A stretch of DNA of 64,000 nt from positions 372,001 through 436,000 of the forward strand of contig JAXLUI010000002.1 in assembly GCA_046329585.1 (NCBI GenBank), given 5' to 3'. The DNA comes from DLKC01 sp002478885 (GTDB lineage: Bacteria > Bacteroidota > Bacteroidia > Chitinophagales > Chitinophagaceae). The notes under the pieces were generated by a model that saw only the letters and a list, made by a program, of their open reading frames with translations, had not been told where the DNA came from and ran no database searches. Positions 43,341 to 51,495 of this stretch are shown in pieces. Position numbers and translations under genes: made by a program. How positions within the stretch are numbered: the first letter of the stretch is position 1; every line of letters begins with the position of its first letter.

Positions 43341-44138
43341 ATGAAAATATATTTTGTCGACTCATTTACCAACGAAAAATTTAAAGGTAACCCGGCGGCA
43401 GTTTGTCTTCCGGACGTAGCCTTAGCAGATGACATCATGCAAAAAATTGCCACAGAAATCGGGTTCTCTGAAACTGCATTTACCAGGCAAATAGATGGCA
43501 ACACTTACAGCATACGATTTTTTACCCCGAAAATGGAAATTCCTTTGTGCGGACATGCCAGTTTAGCTTCCGCTAAAATCATTTTTGACAGCAGCAAGAT
43601 GGATCATATTAAGTTTATTAACCGCAACAATGTCGAAATATTTGTTGAAAAGTCCGGCAACAAAATAAGCATGCAATTTCCCATTTATGAAACGGAAGCA
43701 ATTGAAGTGCCCCGGCAAATGTTGGAAGCGCTTGGCATTTCTGCAGTTGTCGATAAAAGATACAGTCCCAATAATAAGATTATCCTAATTGAAATTAAAG
43801 ATGCTGCTGAACTTGCACGCCTTACACCTGATTTTGCTGCATTGGTAAATTCATACACTGGAATAAACGGGGTACTCATCACTGCTGTTTCCAACAGTGA
43901 GGGAGTTGATTTTCACTATAGGTATTTCTGGCCCTGGGCAGGCACCAATGAAGACCCAGTTACAGGCGGCGTTCAAACTTTTTTGACAAAATACTGGGCG
44001 ACAAAACTGAACAAAACAAGATTGACAGCTTACCAATCTTCTTTAAGAACCGGAACTATGACAACCATGCTTTTAGCAGATAAAGTCTGTATTGCAGGCG
44101 AAGCAGTCACTGTTTTGGAAGGGCAGTTTATTGTATGA
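43341..44138 (+). CDS. PhzF-family isomerase, 265 aa
   Basis: FVDSFTNEKFKGNPAAVCLP, GFSETAFT (catalytic Glu near residue 46), FFTPKMEIPLCGHASLASA, YFWPWAGTNEDPVTGGVQTF: the complete PhzF motif set in a diaminopimelate-epimerase-like fold. Catalyses an isomerisation of a small acid; the substrate is not known for most members. Slightly short but complete. Confidence 0.9.
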   Translation: MKIYFVDSFTNEKFKGNPAAVCLPDVALADDIMQKIATEIGFSETAFTRQIDGNTYSIRFFTPKMEIPLCGHASLASAKIIFDSSKMDHIKFINRNNVEIFVEKSGNKISMQFPIYETEAIEVPRQMLEALGISAVVDKRYSPNNKIILIEIKDAAELARLTPDFAALVNSYTGINGVLITAVSNSEGVDFHYRYFWPWAGTNEDPVTGGVQTFLTKYWATKLNKTRLTAYQSSLRTGTMTTMLLADKVCIAGEAVTVLEGQFIV

Positions 44139-44288
44139 TTATGAAATAATCCCAGGCCCCTTTTGTTCACGGAGCAAACGGATTATTGGCAAAAACGTCC
44201 ACTGTGTTACCATGTTCGCCATTGATCATTTTAAAATCGCGTGCCGACAGAAAAGATTTATATTAGCTAGACACCAAACAAACTTACC

Positions 44289-44678
44289 ATGACAGCAACC
44301 GGCAACACAACATATTTTGCTCCTGAATTACATATCCCCAACAGAACAACGAATATTGACTTTTACCTAAGATTTGGAGCGACTGAAAACTTCTGCCTCA
44401 GAAATGATGATGGCAGCATTCATGTAGCTGAACTTGATTTTAACGGGGCCATTTTTCATGTTCATGAAACAATGCGTGGCGCTCTTGAGCCCATCAGTGC
44501 CAAAGGCGTAACAACCGTTATCGGGTTGTTTGTTCCGGATGTGGAGACTATTATGCAAAAAGCGATCGGAGCCGGTGCGACAGAAATTGATCCTACAACA
44601 GATCATGAATACGGGTACAGACAAGGGATGTTCCGGGATCCCTTTGGACATTATTGGCAAATACAGCAGAAAATTTAA
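44289..44678 (+). CDS. VOC protein, 129 aa
   Basis: FAPELHIPNRTTNIDFYLRF, GSIHVAELDFNGAIFHVHET, VIGLFVPDVETIMQKAIGAG, EYGYRQGMFRDPFGHYWQIQ. Second-module metal motif (DPFGHxWxIxQ) present. PhnB-like type. Enzyme or binding function unknown. Confidence 0.85.
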   Translation: MTATGNTTYFAPELHIPNRTTNIDFYLRFGATENFCLRNDDGSIHVAELDFNGAIFHVHETMRGALEPISAKGVTTVIGLFVPDVETIMQKAIGAGATEIDPTTDHEYGYRQGMFRDPFGHYWQIQQKI

Positions 44679-44874
44679 CCAGTCAACTGATACAAGACGA
44701 CCATTTTAATGATTGTTGAGCGGATTAACCGCACCCTTCCTTATTCATTGCAAATGATAACAGGTAGGGGTTTGTTTTTATTCATAGCTTGTCGCAAATA
44801 ACCTCTTTTTTTACGCTTTAGTACTCCGTTTCTTTGTTGTTAAACGATATTTTTGGAGACAAAAAACAGCGATT

Positions 44875-45312
44875 ATGGCACGTATTGATCCGCACATTAA
44901 TTTCAACGGAAATGCCGAAGAGGCTTTCACTTTTTACCAATCCGTATTTGGGGGCACTTTTACCCGGCTTATGCGTTTTAAAGACCTTGCAGGCAGCGAC
45001 TTCCCGATACCGGAGCATGAGGCTGATAAAATAATGCACATTGCTTTGCCGATTGGAAAAAATCTCCTGATGGCCAACGACGTACCCGAATATCTGGGCA
45101 GAACAAATGAAAATGAAAACAGGTCCAAGATATCCATCAGTACAGAAAGTAAAGAAGAGGCAGACAGGCTATTCAACGGTCTGTCGGACGGTGGACAAAT
45201 TGAAATGCCTATTACTGATAGTCCCTGGGGCTCTTATTTTGGTATGTTCAGGGACAAGTATGGAATTGAATGGATGGTGAACTATGATCCCAATAATAAA
45301 GAGCAGGTTTAG
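44875..45312 (+). CDS. PhnB-like VOC protein, 145 aa
   Basis: IDPHINFNGNAEEAFTFYQS, VFGGTFTRLMRFKDLAG, DKIMHIALPIGKNLLMANDV, DGGQIEMPITDSPWGSYFGM, FRDKYGIEWMVNYD: the PhnB-like subgroup. Third VOC gene in 4 kb. The three are not close copies, so they were acquired separately rather than by tandem duplication. Confidence 0.88.
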   Translation: MARIDPHINFNGNAEEAFTFYQSVFGGTFTRLMRFKDLAGSDFPIPEHEADKIMHIALPIGKNLLMANDVPEYLGRTNENENRSKISISTESKEEADRLFNGLSDGGQIEMPITDSPWGSYFGMFRDKYGIEWMVNYDPNNKEQV

Positions 45313-45416
45313 ACATATCGCAGTAACGAACGCCTGACCGCGCAACGCCAAAAGCGGTAATTTCCCGGGCATACCGCTTCGTCTTGTTTAATGAATTAAT
45401 AAGCTCAAACCAGGTT

Positions 45417-46292
45417 ATGAATAATCTATTGGAAAAAAACAGTCCGCTTAAGTTCATATTGCTGATAGCCGTTATTGTGGTGACAGCATACTATTCAAAC
45501 GCTCAGTCATTAAAACCTTCAAAGAGTGGTTATGCCTCCGCGAATGGCATCAATATGTATTATGAAGTGTACGGCGAAGGCAAGCCGATCATTTTATTAC
45601 ATGGTGCTTTTTACACCATTGACCTGAACTGGGCGCAGCTAATTCCCGAATTATCAAAAAACAGGAAAGTAATTGCCATTGAAATGCAGGGACATGGGCA
45701 TACCGCGTTTTCAGAACGACCATTATCGATTACCACTCTTGCGAGTGATGTGGAAAAACTAATGGATTACCTGAAAATTGATAGTGCGGATGTTGCAGGC
45801 TATAGTATGGGCGGCACGGTGGCATACCAGTTTGCCGTACAGAGCCCGAAAAGACTGAGAAAGCTGGTGATTATTTCTTCCACCTATAAAAGCGAGGGAT
45901 GGCTTCCCGTGATTAATGGCGCATTCAAAGATTTCAAGCCTGAATTTTTTGATAACACACCCTTACAAACTGCCTACGACGCCGTGGCGCCAGACAAAAC
46001 AAAATGGCACAGTTTTATAACGCAAATGATTGCTTTCGCCGATGTGCCATTTAATGTCGGCGATTCCAATATTGCCAAGATCACGGCGCCGGTGCTGCTC
46101 ATATCCGGCGACAACGACGGACTCGACAAAGTTGAGTTGATGAAAACCTACCAGTTGCTTGGCGGTGGCATTGCGGCAGACATTGGACAAATGCCGGCAT
46201 CGCAACTGGCCATTGTTCCCTCGCAGGGGCATGTAAGCCTGATGATGCAGACAACAACCATCCTGAATTACCTGAACGGCTTTTTACAATAA
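45417..46292 (+). CDS. Exported alpha/beta hydrolase, 291 aa
   Basis: A single N-terminal helix or leader (KFILLIAVIVVTAYYSNAQS), then INMYYEVYGEGKPIILLHGA, IAIEMQGHGHTAFSERPLS, GYSMGGTVAYQFAVQSP (nucleophile Ser near residue 130), LLISGDNDGLD (acid) and VPSQGHVSLM (His): complete catalytic triad. Esterase or C-C hydrolase; substrate unknown. ATG 45417 chosen; a TTG 33 bases earlier is possible. Confidence 0.88.
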   Translation: MNNLLEKNSPLKFILLIAVIVVTAYYSNAQSLKPSKSGYASANGINMYYEVYGEGKPIILLHGAFYTIDLNWAQLIPELSKNRKVIAIEMQGHGHTAFSERPLSITTLASDVEKLMDYLKIDSADVAGYSMGGTVAYQFAVQSPKRLRKLVIISSTYKSEGWLPVINGAFKDFKPEFFDNTPLQTAYDAVAPDKTKWHSFITQMIAFADVPFNVGDSNIAKITAPVLLISGDNDGLDKVELMKTYQLLGGGIAADIGQMPASQLAIVPSQGHVSLMMQTTTILNYLNGFLQ

Positions 46293-46386
46293 TTGCCCGC
46301 CAAAAGGGGTCATTTTTACCGGTAACGGTTAGCTGCCCGATTTTGGCGAACAGTATAAACATTGCGTGACAATTAATTTATCCTGC

Positions 46387-47163
46387 ATGAAGCGACAGAT
46401 AAAAAAATGGATACTGCGATTGGCAGCGGCCGGATTGTTTATAGCCGGACTTTTGCTCATAATAATTTTGCAGCCGGTGTTGACTTATGCTAACAAAACA
46501 ACGCATCATAATTATACTATCTTCCACGATAAAGCCCTTGACCCGGCATTTCTACCCAGGCTTGACCAGGCAACAGCACTTTTAAAAACAAGTGAATTCT
46601 ACCGGCCCGGGTTCCAGGCAGACGTTTGCCTCAACGACGGTTCAAGCTATCCCCGGCTTGTGGCATTGTTGCGTGGACAAGCCTTTGCATGGGGCTTTTA
46701 TAACAAAGTTGTGTTGCAGGGAAATACAAATCCCGGGCAAAATATGGTGGAATTAAATGGTTATAAGTGGAACCTGGCACAGCTGCTGGCACACGAAATG
46801 ACGCATTGTTTGCAGTTTGACAAACTCGGGCTTTGGCAATCAAATCCAGTTGCCCATATTCCCGATTGGAAATGGGAAGGTTACGCTGAATATGTTTCCC
46901 GGCACAACGCCGACCAGCAAGACCTCTCCAACAATATTCAACGGTTTCTTGCTACCGGCGAAGCCGGTTGGGCAATCAAATTTGCCGACAGCACAATTGC
47001 GCCAAGGGAATACTACGACTATTGGACTTTGGTACAATTCTGCCTCGATATCAAAAAGATGACTTACAGCCAACTTCTTGCAGACACTACAAGTGAACAA
47101 ACAGCCAGGCAATCAATGATGGCATGGTTTACCAACGGGGATAAAACTGAGCACAGCAAATGA
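46387..47163 (+). CDS. Membrane-anchored gluzincin-like metalloprotease, 258 aa
   Basis: One N-terminal helix (residues 9-31), then an exported domain with LLAHEMTHCLQFDKLG (HExxH near residue 136) and, 25 residues later, WKWEGYAEYVSRH with a probable third ligand Glu. This fits a zinc peptidase of the gluzincin type; the family is otherwise uncharacterised. Intact. Confidence 0.7.
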   Translation: MKRQIKKWILRLAAAGLFIAGLLLIIILQPVLTYANKTTHHNYTIFHDKALDPAFLPRLDQATALLKTSEFYRPGFQADVCLNDGSSYPRLVALLRGQAFAWGFYNKVVLQGNTNPGQNMVELNGYKWNLAQLLAHEMTHCLQFDKLGLWQSNPVAHIPDWKWEGYAEYVSRHNADQQDLSNNIQRFLATGEAGWAIKFADSTIAPREYYDYWTLVQFCLDIKKMTYSQLLADTTSEQTARQSMMAWFTNGDKTEHSK

Positions 47164-47283
47164 GCATCTGGCTGAGTCTTATAGCCAATCCTGTTTTTCA
47201 TAACCAATATGGACTAAGAATTTGCCGCCGCCACACCTCTGTCTTTCATTGGCAGCCCATTTTTGGTTACCGGCGCCTGCACT

Positions 47284-47334
47284 GGCATTGGGCTTTGCTT
47301 GCGACGCTCCGTTCAGGTTCCTGTCTGCTTATCG
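47284..47334 (+). repeat. Direct repeat G, copy 1
   Basis: GGCATTGGGCTTTGCTTGCG, ACGCTCCGTTCAGGTTCCTG, TCTGCTTATCG, almost identical to 49768-49817. The rest of the 395-base gap 47164-47558 holds CCGGGCATGCCCGG, a palindrome, and nothing else I can name. Confidence 0.75.
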
Positions 47335-47558
47335 CCAACGCAATCAGGCACTGCCCTTTGGATGCATCAACGTAATTGATACAACCTGAAAAAAATTGTT
47401 ATTCTTCTTATTTTGATTAGCCTGAATAAATTCACTATGTATCTTCAGCATTGAAGAACCGGGCATGCCCGGGATGCGAAGGCCTGGTGCCGGCAAAGGC
47501 CATAACCCGCATGCTATCCTGCAGAATGGTTTTCCTGTTCACTTTAAATAATCATGCA

Positions 47559-48125
47559 ATGGACTTTCAAAAAAGAATGATAGCTGTTTTTATTGGCAGT
47601 GTTGCTTTTGTCAGCACATCCTTCGGGCAACAATCACTTAAACCGGCGGTTGAACGGTTATTCAATAAAATCGAAAGCGATATTGTTACAGCAGCCGAAG
47701 CCATGCCCGAAGACAAATTCAATTTTACGCCGGAAAGCCTTGATATAGCAAACAGCAACTTCAAAGGCGTGAGAACTTTTGGCGGACAAATTCTGCACCT
47801 GGCAACCGACAACATCTTTATGTGGAGCGCCATCACCGGCGACAGTGTAAGGGCTGATATTGAAGATGTAAACGGGCCAAAAACCCTTACTACAAAAAAA
47901 GAGATCATTGACTATTTAAAAAGCTCCTTTGCTATCGGGCGTAAGGCAATTGCTACGCTCACCGATCAAAATGCCATGGACGAGATGGAGTACCTCTGGA
48001 GAAAATTGCCAAGGCTTGACCTTGTTTTTTATGCGTTAACCCATTCCAATGAACACTACGGGCAAATGGTTGTCTATCTCCGGCTGTGCGGCATTACGCC
48101 GCCGGCGACCATCAATCAGCAATGA
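47559..48125 (+). CDS. Exported DinB-family protein, 188 aa
   Basis: Signal peptide MDFQKRMIAVFIGSVAFVST. DinB four-helix-bundle pattern: EAMPEDKFNFTP, RTFGGQILHLATDNIFMWSA, THSNEHYGQMVVYLRLCGI, with His residues (LHL, HSNEHYGQ) at the usual metal site. Export is typical of the Bacteroidota subset. Function unknown (possible thiol S-transferase fold). ATG 47559 gives the leader. Confidence 0.82.
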   Translation: MDFQKRMIAVFIGSVAFVSTSFGQQSLKPAVERLFNKIESDIVTAAEAMPEDKFNFTPESLDIANSNFKGVRTFGGQILHLATDNIFMWSAITGDSVRADIEDVNGPKTLTTKKEIIDYLKSSFAIGRKAIATLTDQNAMDEMEYLWRKLPRLDLVFYALTHSNEHYGQMVVYLRLCGITPPATINQQ

Positions 48126-48230
48126 ACCGTTGGTCACGGGCACAAGTACCACCATAAACTTTAGTGCTTACCTTCAACTGTTTTTAAAAAGCCAGTTCCC
48201 GTAGACTCTAATGACACAAATAACGCGACA

Positions 48231-49643
48231 ATGATCAGAGCAGCCTGTTTTTTTTCCTTCCTGTTTTTTTTCACAGTATGGGTACACGCACAAGCCAACA
48301 CAGCCGGTGAGCCCGGTGCAATCATCGACAGCCTGGTCAACACTTCCTTCAAACAAAATGAGCCCGGCGTTTCCATACTGGTTGCACGAAAGGGGAACAT
48401 CGTTTACCAGCAAGCATTTGGAAGTGCCAATCTTGAACTGCAGGTACCCATGCAGCCTGGCATGGTTTTCAGGATTGGCTCTGTCACCAAGCAGTTTACC
48501 GCTATAGCCATCCTGCAACTGGTTGAACAGGGTAAAATTGCTTTGCAGGACAGCATTCAGCAATACATCCCGTTTCCCTCAAAAGGGCATACCATAACGA
48601 TCGAAAACCTGCTGACCCATACTTCCGGAATCATTGATTATGCAAATGCAGATACCAGCGGCAATCCATACATAGAGAGAGAAGACTTCAGCCCGCAGCG
48701 GATCATCCCGTATTTCAGTTATCAACCGCTCGAATTTGAGCCCGGAACAGCCTACCACTATTCCAATTCCGGTTACGTGCTGTTGGCATACCTTATTGAA
48801 AAAGTAACGGGCGAAGATTACCACGGCTACATGCAGGCGCATGTAATTAACCCTGCAGGATTAACCAATACATTTTACGCGCCGGAGCAACGCGTTGTAC
48901 CGGGAAGGGTGCAGGGCTATACAAGAGACAGAGGGTTTTACGAAAACTGCGAATACCAGGCACTTTCCCTTGGTTTTGGTTGCGGCGACCTGTTGTCAAC
49001 AACAGCCGACCTTTTTAAATGGAACAGCGCGTTGCTCGAACACAAACTGGTAAGCAAAGCCATGCTGGAGAAAGCTTTCACCCCTTTTAAACTAAAGAAC
49101 GGCAGCTTCACGCACTATGGGTATGGCTGGTTTGTTGACACGCTCAATGGAGATATATGTATCCATCACGAGGGCCAGGTAAGCGGCTTCATTGCCATAG
49201 AAAAATATTTCCCCCAAAAAGACATATATGTTTCGGTTCTTACCAATGTACGTTCAGGGGAAGACACAACCGGTTTCAGCAGTAACAGGTTCCGGCTTTT
49301 TGAAAAAATTGCGGACGTGGCATTAGGCAGGCGGCCGGACAATGAAATCGCTTTAGGGTCAGCCGTGCTCGATGGTTACACCGGCACTTACGAGCCTGTA
49401 TCAACCTATAAAGGTAAAAAGCCCCCAACGATCACCATCTACAAGGAAAACGGCAACCTGTATGCAGACCTCTCCAACGGTACGGGAAAGCATATGTTGC
49501 TGGTAGCCCAAACGGCCACAACCTTTACCCTGCCAGATGTACAGCGGATTAAAACCATTTTCGAATTTGTGAAAGAAAACGGCAAGACAGTAAAACTGGT
49601 TGCCACGCAGGATAAGCCGCTCGAGTTTGTGAAAACAAAATAA
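48231..49643 (+). CDS. Exported serine hydrolase (beta-lactamase-like) with C-terminal domain, 470 aa
   Basis: Signal peptide MIRAACFFSFLFFFTVWVHA. GSVTKQFTA (SxxK, Ser84), YHYSNSGYVLL (YxN, about 180), ENLLTHTSGI and HHEGQVSGF (HxG) form a complete class C-like site. The last 120 residues are a beta-rich DUF3471-like domain (YTGTYEPVSTYKGKKPPTIT). Periplasmic peptidase or esterase. Direct repeat G lies on both sides of this gene and the DinB gene. Confidence 0.87.
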   Translation: MIRAACFFSFLFFFTVWVHAQANTAGEPGAIIDSLVNTSFKQNEPGVSILVARKGNIVYQQAFGSANLELQVPMQPGMVFRIGSVTKQFTAIAILQLVEQGKIALQDSIQQYIPFPSKGHTITIENLLTHTSGIIDYANADTSGNPYIEREDFSPQRIIPYFSYQPLEFEPGTAYHYSNSGYVLLAYLIEKVTGEDYHGYMQAHVINPAGLTNTFYAPEQRVVPGRVQGYTRDRGFYENCEYQALSLGFGCGDLLSTTADLFKWNSALLEHKLVSKAMLEKAFTPFKLKNGSFTHYGYGWFVDTLNGDICIHHEGQVSGFIAIEKYFPQKDIYVSVLTNVRSGEDTTGFSSNRFRLFEKIADVALGRRPDNEIALGSAVLDGYTGTYEPVSTYKGKKPPTITIYKENGNLYADLSNGTGKHMLLVAQTATTFTLPDVQRIKTIFEFVKENGKTVKLVATQDKPLEFVKTK

Positions 49644-49767
49644 CCAGCACAGGAAGCTGTACACAATGATGTAAATTATTTTGCCGTGCTTTCTTGCTGA
49701 ATTACGGACCAAATGTACAAGTGTGCGACGCAACGAAAGCCTGTTGCTTTAGTCACCTGCATTGCTA

Positions 49768-49817
49768 TCATTGGGCTTTGCTTGCGACGCTCCGTTCAGG
49801 TTCCTGTCCGCTTATCG
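49768..49817 (+). repeat. Direct repeat G, copy 2
   Basis: ATTGGGCTTTGCTTGCGACG, CTCCGTTCAGGTTCCTGTCC, GCTTATCGG; see 47284-47334. Confidence 0.75.
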
Positions 49818-49844
49818 GCAGTAATACATGCCAAACTATAGCAC

Positions 49845-50039
49845 TTAACTTTTATCATCCCGCTTCCTGATCATCCTGTTCAGCACATACGAGACCGTAA
49901 AGCTTACAAAAGCTCCCACGGCGGAATAAACCGCCGTTTGCAACACCCCATGCCCGCTGATGGCATTGCATAAGCCCGACAAAGTGCCGCCAATCGTGCC
50001 CATAAAAACAAACCCGTTATTTTCAGTTGTATGATGCAT
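49845..50039 (-). CDS. Small glycine-rich membrane protein, 64 aa
   Basis: Two hydrophobic helices (GFVFMGTIGGTLSGLCNAI; LQTAVYSAVGAFVSFTVSYV) and a basic end (RMIRKRDDKS), a shape seen in holin-like or small phage-type proteins. AGGAGG lies 6 bases upstream of the ATG, an unusually strong ribosome-binding site for a Bacteroidota. Downstream of the next minus-strand gene but separated from it by a terminator, so it needs its own promoter. Confidence 0.6.
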   Translation of the reverse strand: MHHTTENNGFVFMGTIGGTLSGLCNAISGHGVLQTAVYSAVGAFVSFTVSYVLNRMIRKRDDKS

Positions 50040-50057
50040 AATAACCTCCTGAGATTT

Positions 50058-50089
50058 AAAAAGGCAGGCACCTGGTTAAGGTGCCTGCC
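50058..50089 (-). terminator. Strong intrinsic terminator
   Basis: On the minus strand: GGCAGGCACC-TTAACCA-GGTGCCTGCC then TTTTT, a 10-base perfect stem with a T-run, right after the stop of the 50107-50862 gene. Confidence 0.85.
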
Positions 50090-50106
50090 GGTGAAACAAA
50101 AAAGAA

Positions 50107-50862
50107 CTAGTCAGCGTCTACCTCAACGATCGACGCGGCATTAAACGATCCGTTTTTCAAAGCGTATTTGGTGCCGTTCACCTGCTGAACAAACTCTACC
50201 AGTAACACGCAGAAAACCGGGTGGGTGGTCGCCGGGCTTAACCCGATGGTAAGGTCAAAAGCCGGTACCGTGCTGTTGTCCCACGGGTAATAAGCCGATT
50301 CCGCGGTTTGCACTTCGTAACTGTCGTTTTCAAAATCGACAGCCGTGCCTGCCAGCGACAACTTAAAATGCGTGGTGCCCGAAGGCGCCGCCACCATGGT
50401 CGATGCCACAAATGCCTCGAAAGAAGCCGTGAGCACACCGCTGGCGCGGGTATAGCTCGTTGTGATGGGCATGTACAGCGTGGCGCCGAGTTTCGCCTGG
50501 TTATTAAAGTCAAACCCTTTTAAAAGGGCCGCTTCACCGTCGATCACGTTGCGCTGCCCGCGGGGGTTCACCGTGTCTTCATGGATCACGATCATCATGC
50601 TTTGCTGCAAACGACCGATCATCTTGGGGTCTGCCGCTTTTTGTATCAGGGAGCGCACCGAACTCCTCAGCAGTTTGGAAGCTTTACCGGCACGGCCGAA
50701 CTCGGCCATGTTTTCCCTTGTTCTTTCAAATGCCGGGGCTGTTGCGATCTTGTCACCCGAAACGCCGCCTTTCTGGCGAACCATAAAACCATCACCTGAT
50801 TTAAAGAAGGTGATATTACCGATTGTTCCTTCAATGGGAAGGATGCCTGCTTGTCTGGCCAT
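50107..50862 (-). CDS. Conserved Bacteroidota protein of unknown function, 251 aa
   Basis: MARQAGILPIEGTIGNITFF, KSGDGFMVRQKGGVSGDKIA, FERTRENMAEFGRAGKASKL, PRGQRNVIDGEAALLKGFDF, TTHFKLSLAGTAVDFENDSY, VEFVQQVNGTKYALKNGSFN. I recognise this pattern from ~250-aa Bacteroidota proteins (MARQxGxxxxxGTIGxxxFYKxxDG), sometimes in several copies per genome. Function unknown, with a possible structural or phage-related role. ATG 50862 is the family start; a longer frame exists upstream. Confidence 0.7.
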   Translation of the reverse strand: MARQAGILPIEGTIGNITFFKSGDGFMVRQKGGVSGDKIATAPAFERTRENMAEFGRAGKASKLLRSSVRSLIQKAADPKMIGRLQQSMMIVIHEDTVNPRGQRNVIDGEAALLKGFDFNNQAKLGATLYMPITTSYTRASGVLTASFEAFVASTMVAAPSGTTHFKLSLAGTAVDFENDSYEVQTAESAYYPWDNSTVPAFDLTIGLSPATTHPVFCVLLVEFVQQVNGTKYALKNGSFNAASIVEVDAD

Positions 50863-51175
50863 AAAATGTTTTTTTAATAAAGTGATTTTGAAATTTGTTT
50901 TTGTGCCCTGGTCACCCGCTGCAGCCGGGTACACATGTGTTACCATTGCAAAACAAACTTACATGGGCAAACAGCCGGTTTTGGTAACAGGGGTCATGTG
51001 ACCCCTGTTACGCGCTTGATTCTAAAGCAGTTGCTTCCGTGAAAATGTAGACTAGTGTTACGTCAGGAAATTACTCTATTACTGCATGTAAGGCTTATAC
51101 GGGTTAAACAGGCTTTTTAGAAAGCTGCCGGCGAAATAAATAAAGCCAGGCCCGGACAGACATTCCTGCTGCCAA

Positions 51176-51414
51176 ACTTCCCTGGCTATTGTTTTTACCA
51201 ATTGATTGGTTTATATTGTTTAGCGGTTGAGTATGGGGGGTAGGACAGCTAGCGATAAAACCAAACTGCCCGGCTTCGACAATACAAATTGATATCATAA
51301 TTTTCTGTAATACCGATTGCACTAATGAAAATACAAAAACCACTAACAGAAAGCAGTTGATTATCAATGATTGTTGTAATTTCCATGTAACGTATTACAT
51401 CATAAATCCACGCG
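51176..51414 (+). repeat. Element D copy 1
   Basis: CTGGCTATTGTTTTTACCAA, TTGTTTAGCGGTTGAG, CGATAAAACCAAACTGCCCG, AAAGCAGTTGATTATCAATG, TTCCATGTAACGTATTA and terminus CGCG^TTAGCT. About 90% identical to 54645-54881. Both copies lie just upstream of a defence-like gene. The 310 bases before it (50863-51175) show nothing I can name. Confidence 0.85.
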
Positions 51415-51495
51415 TTAGCTGTCACCCTTGGACGTCCCTGCTAACCTTAACAGTTCGACCAATTTCAAGTAAATATTAAAACTAATCTAAGCATA

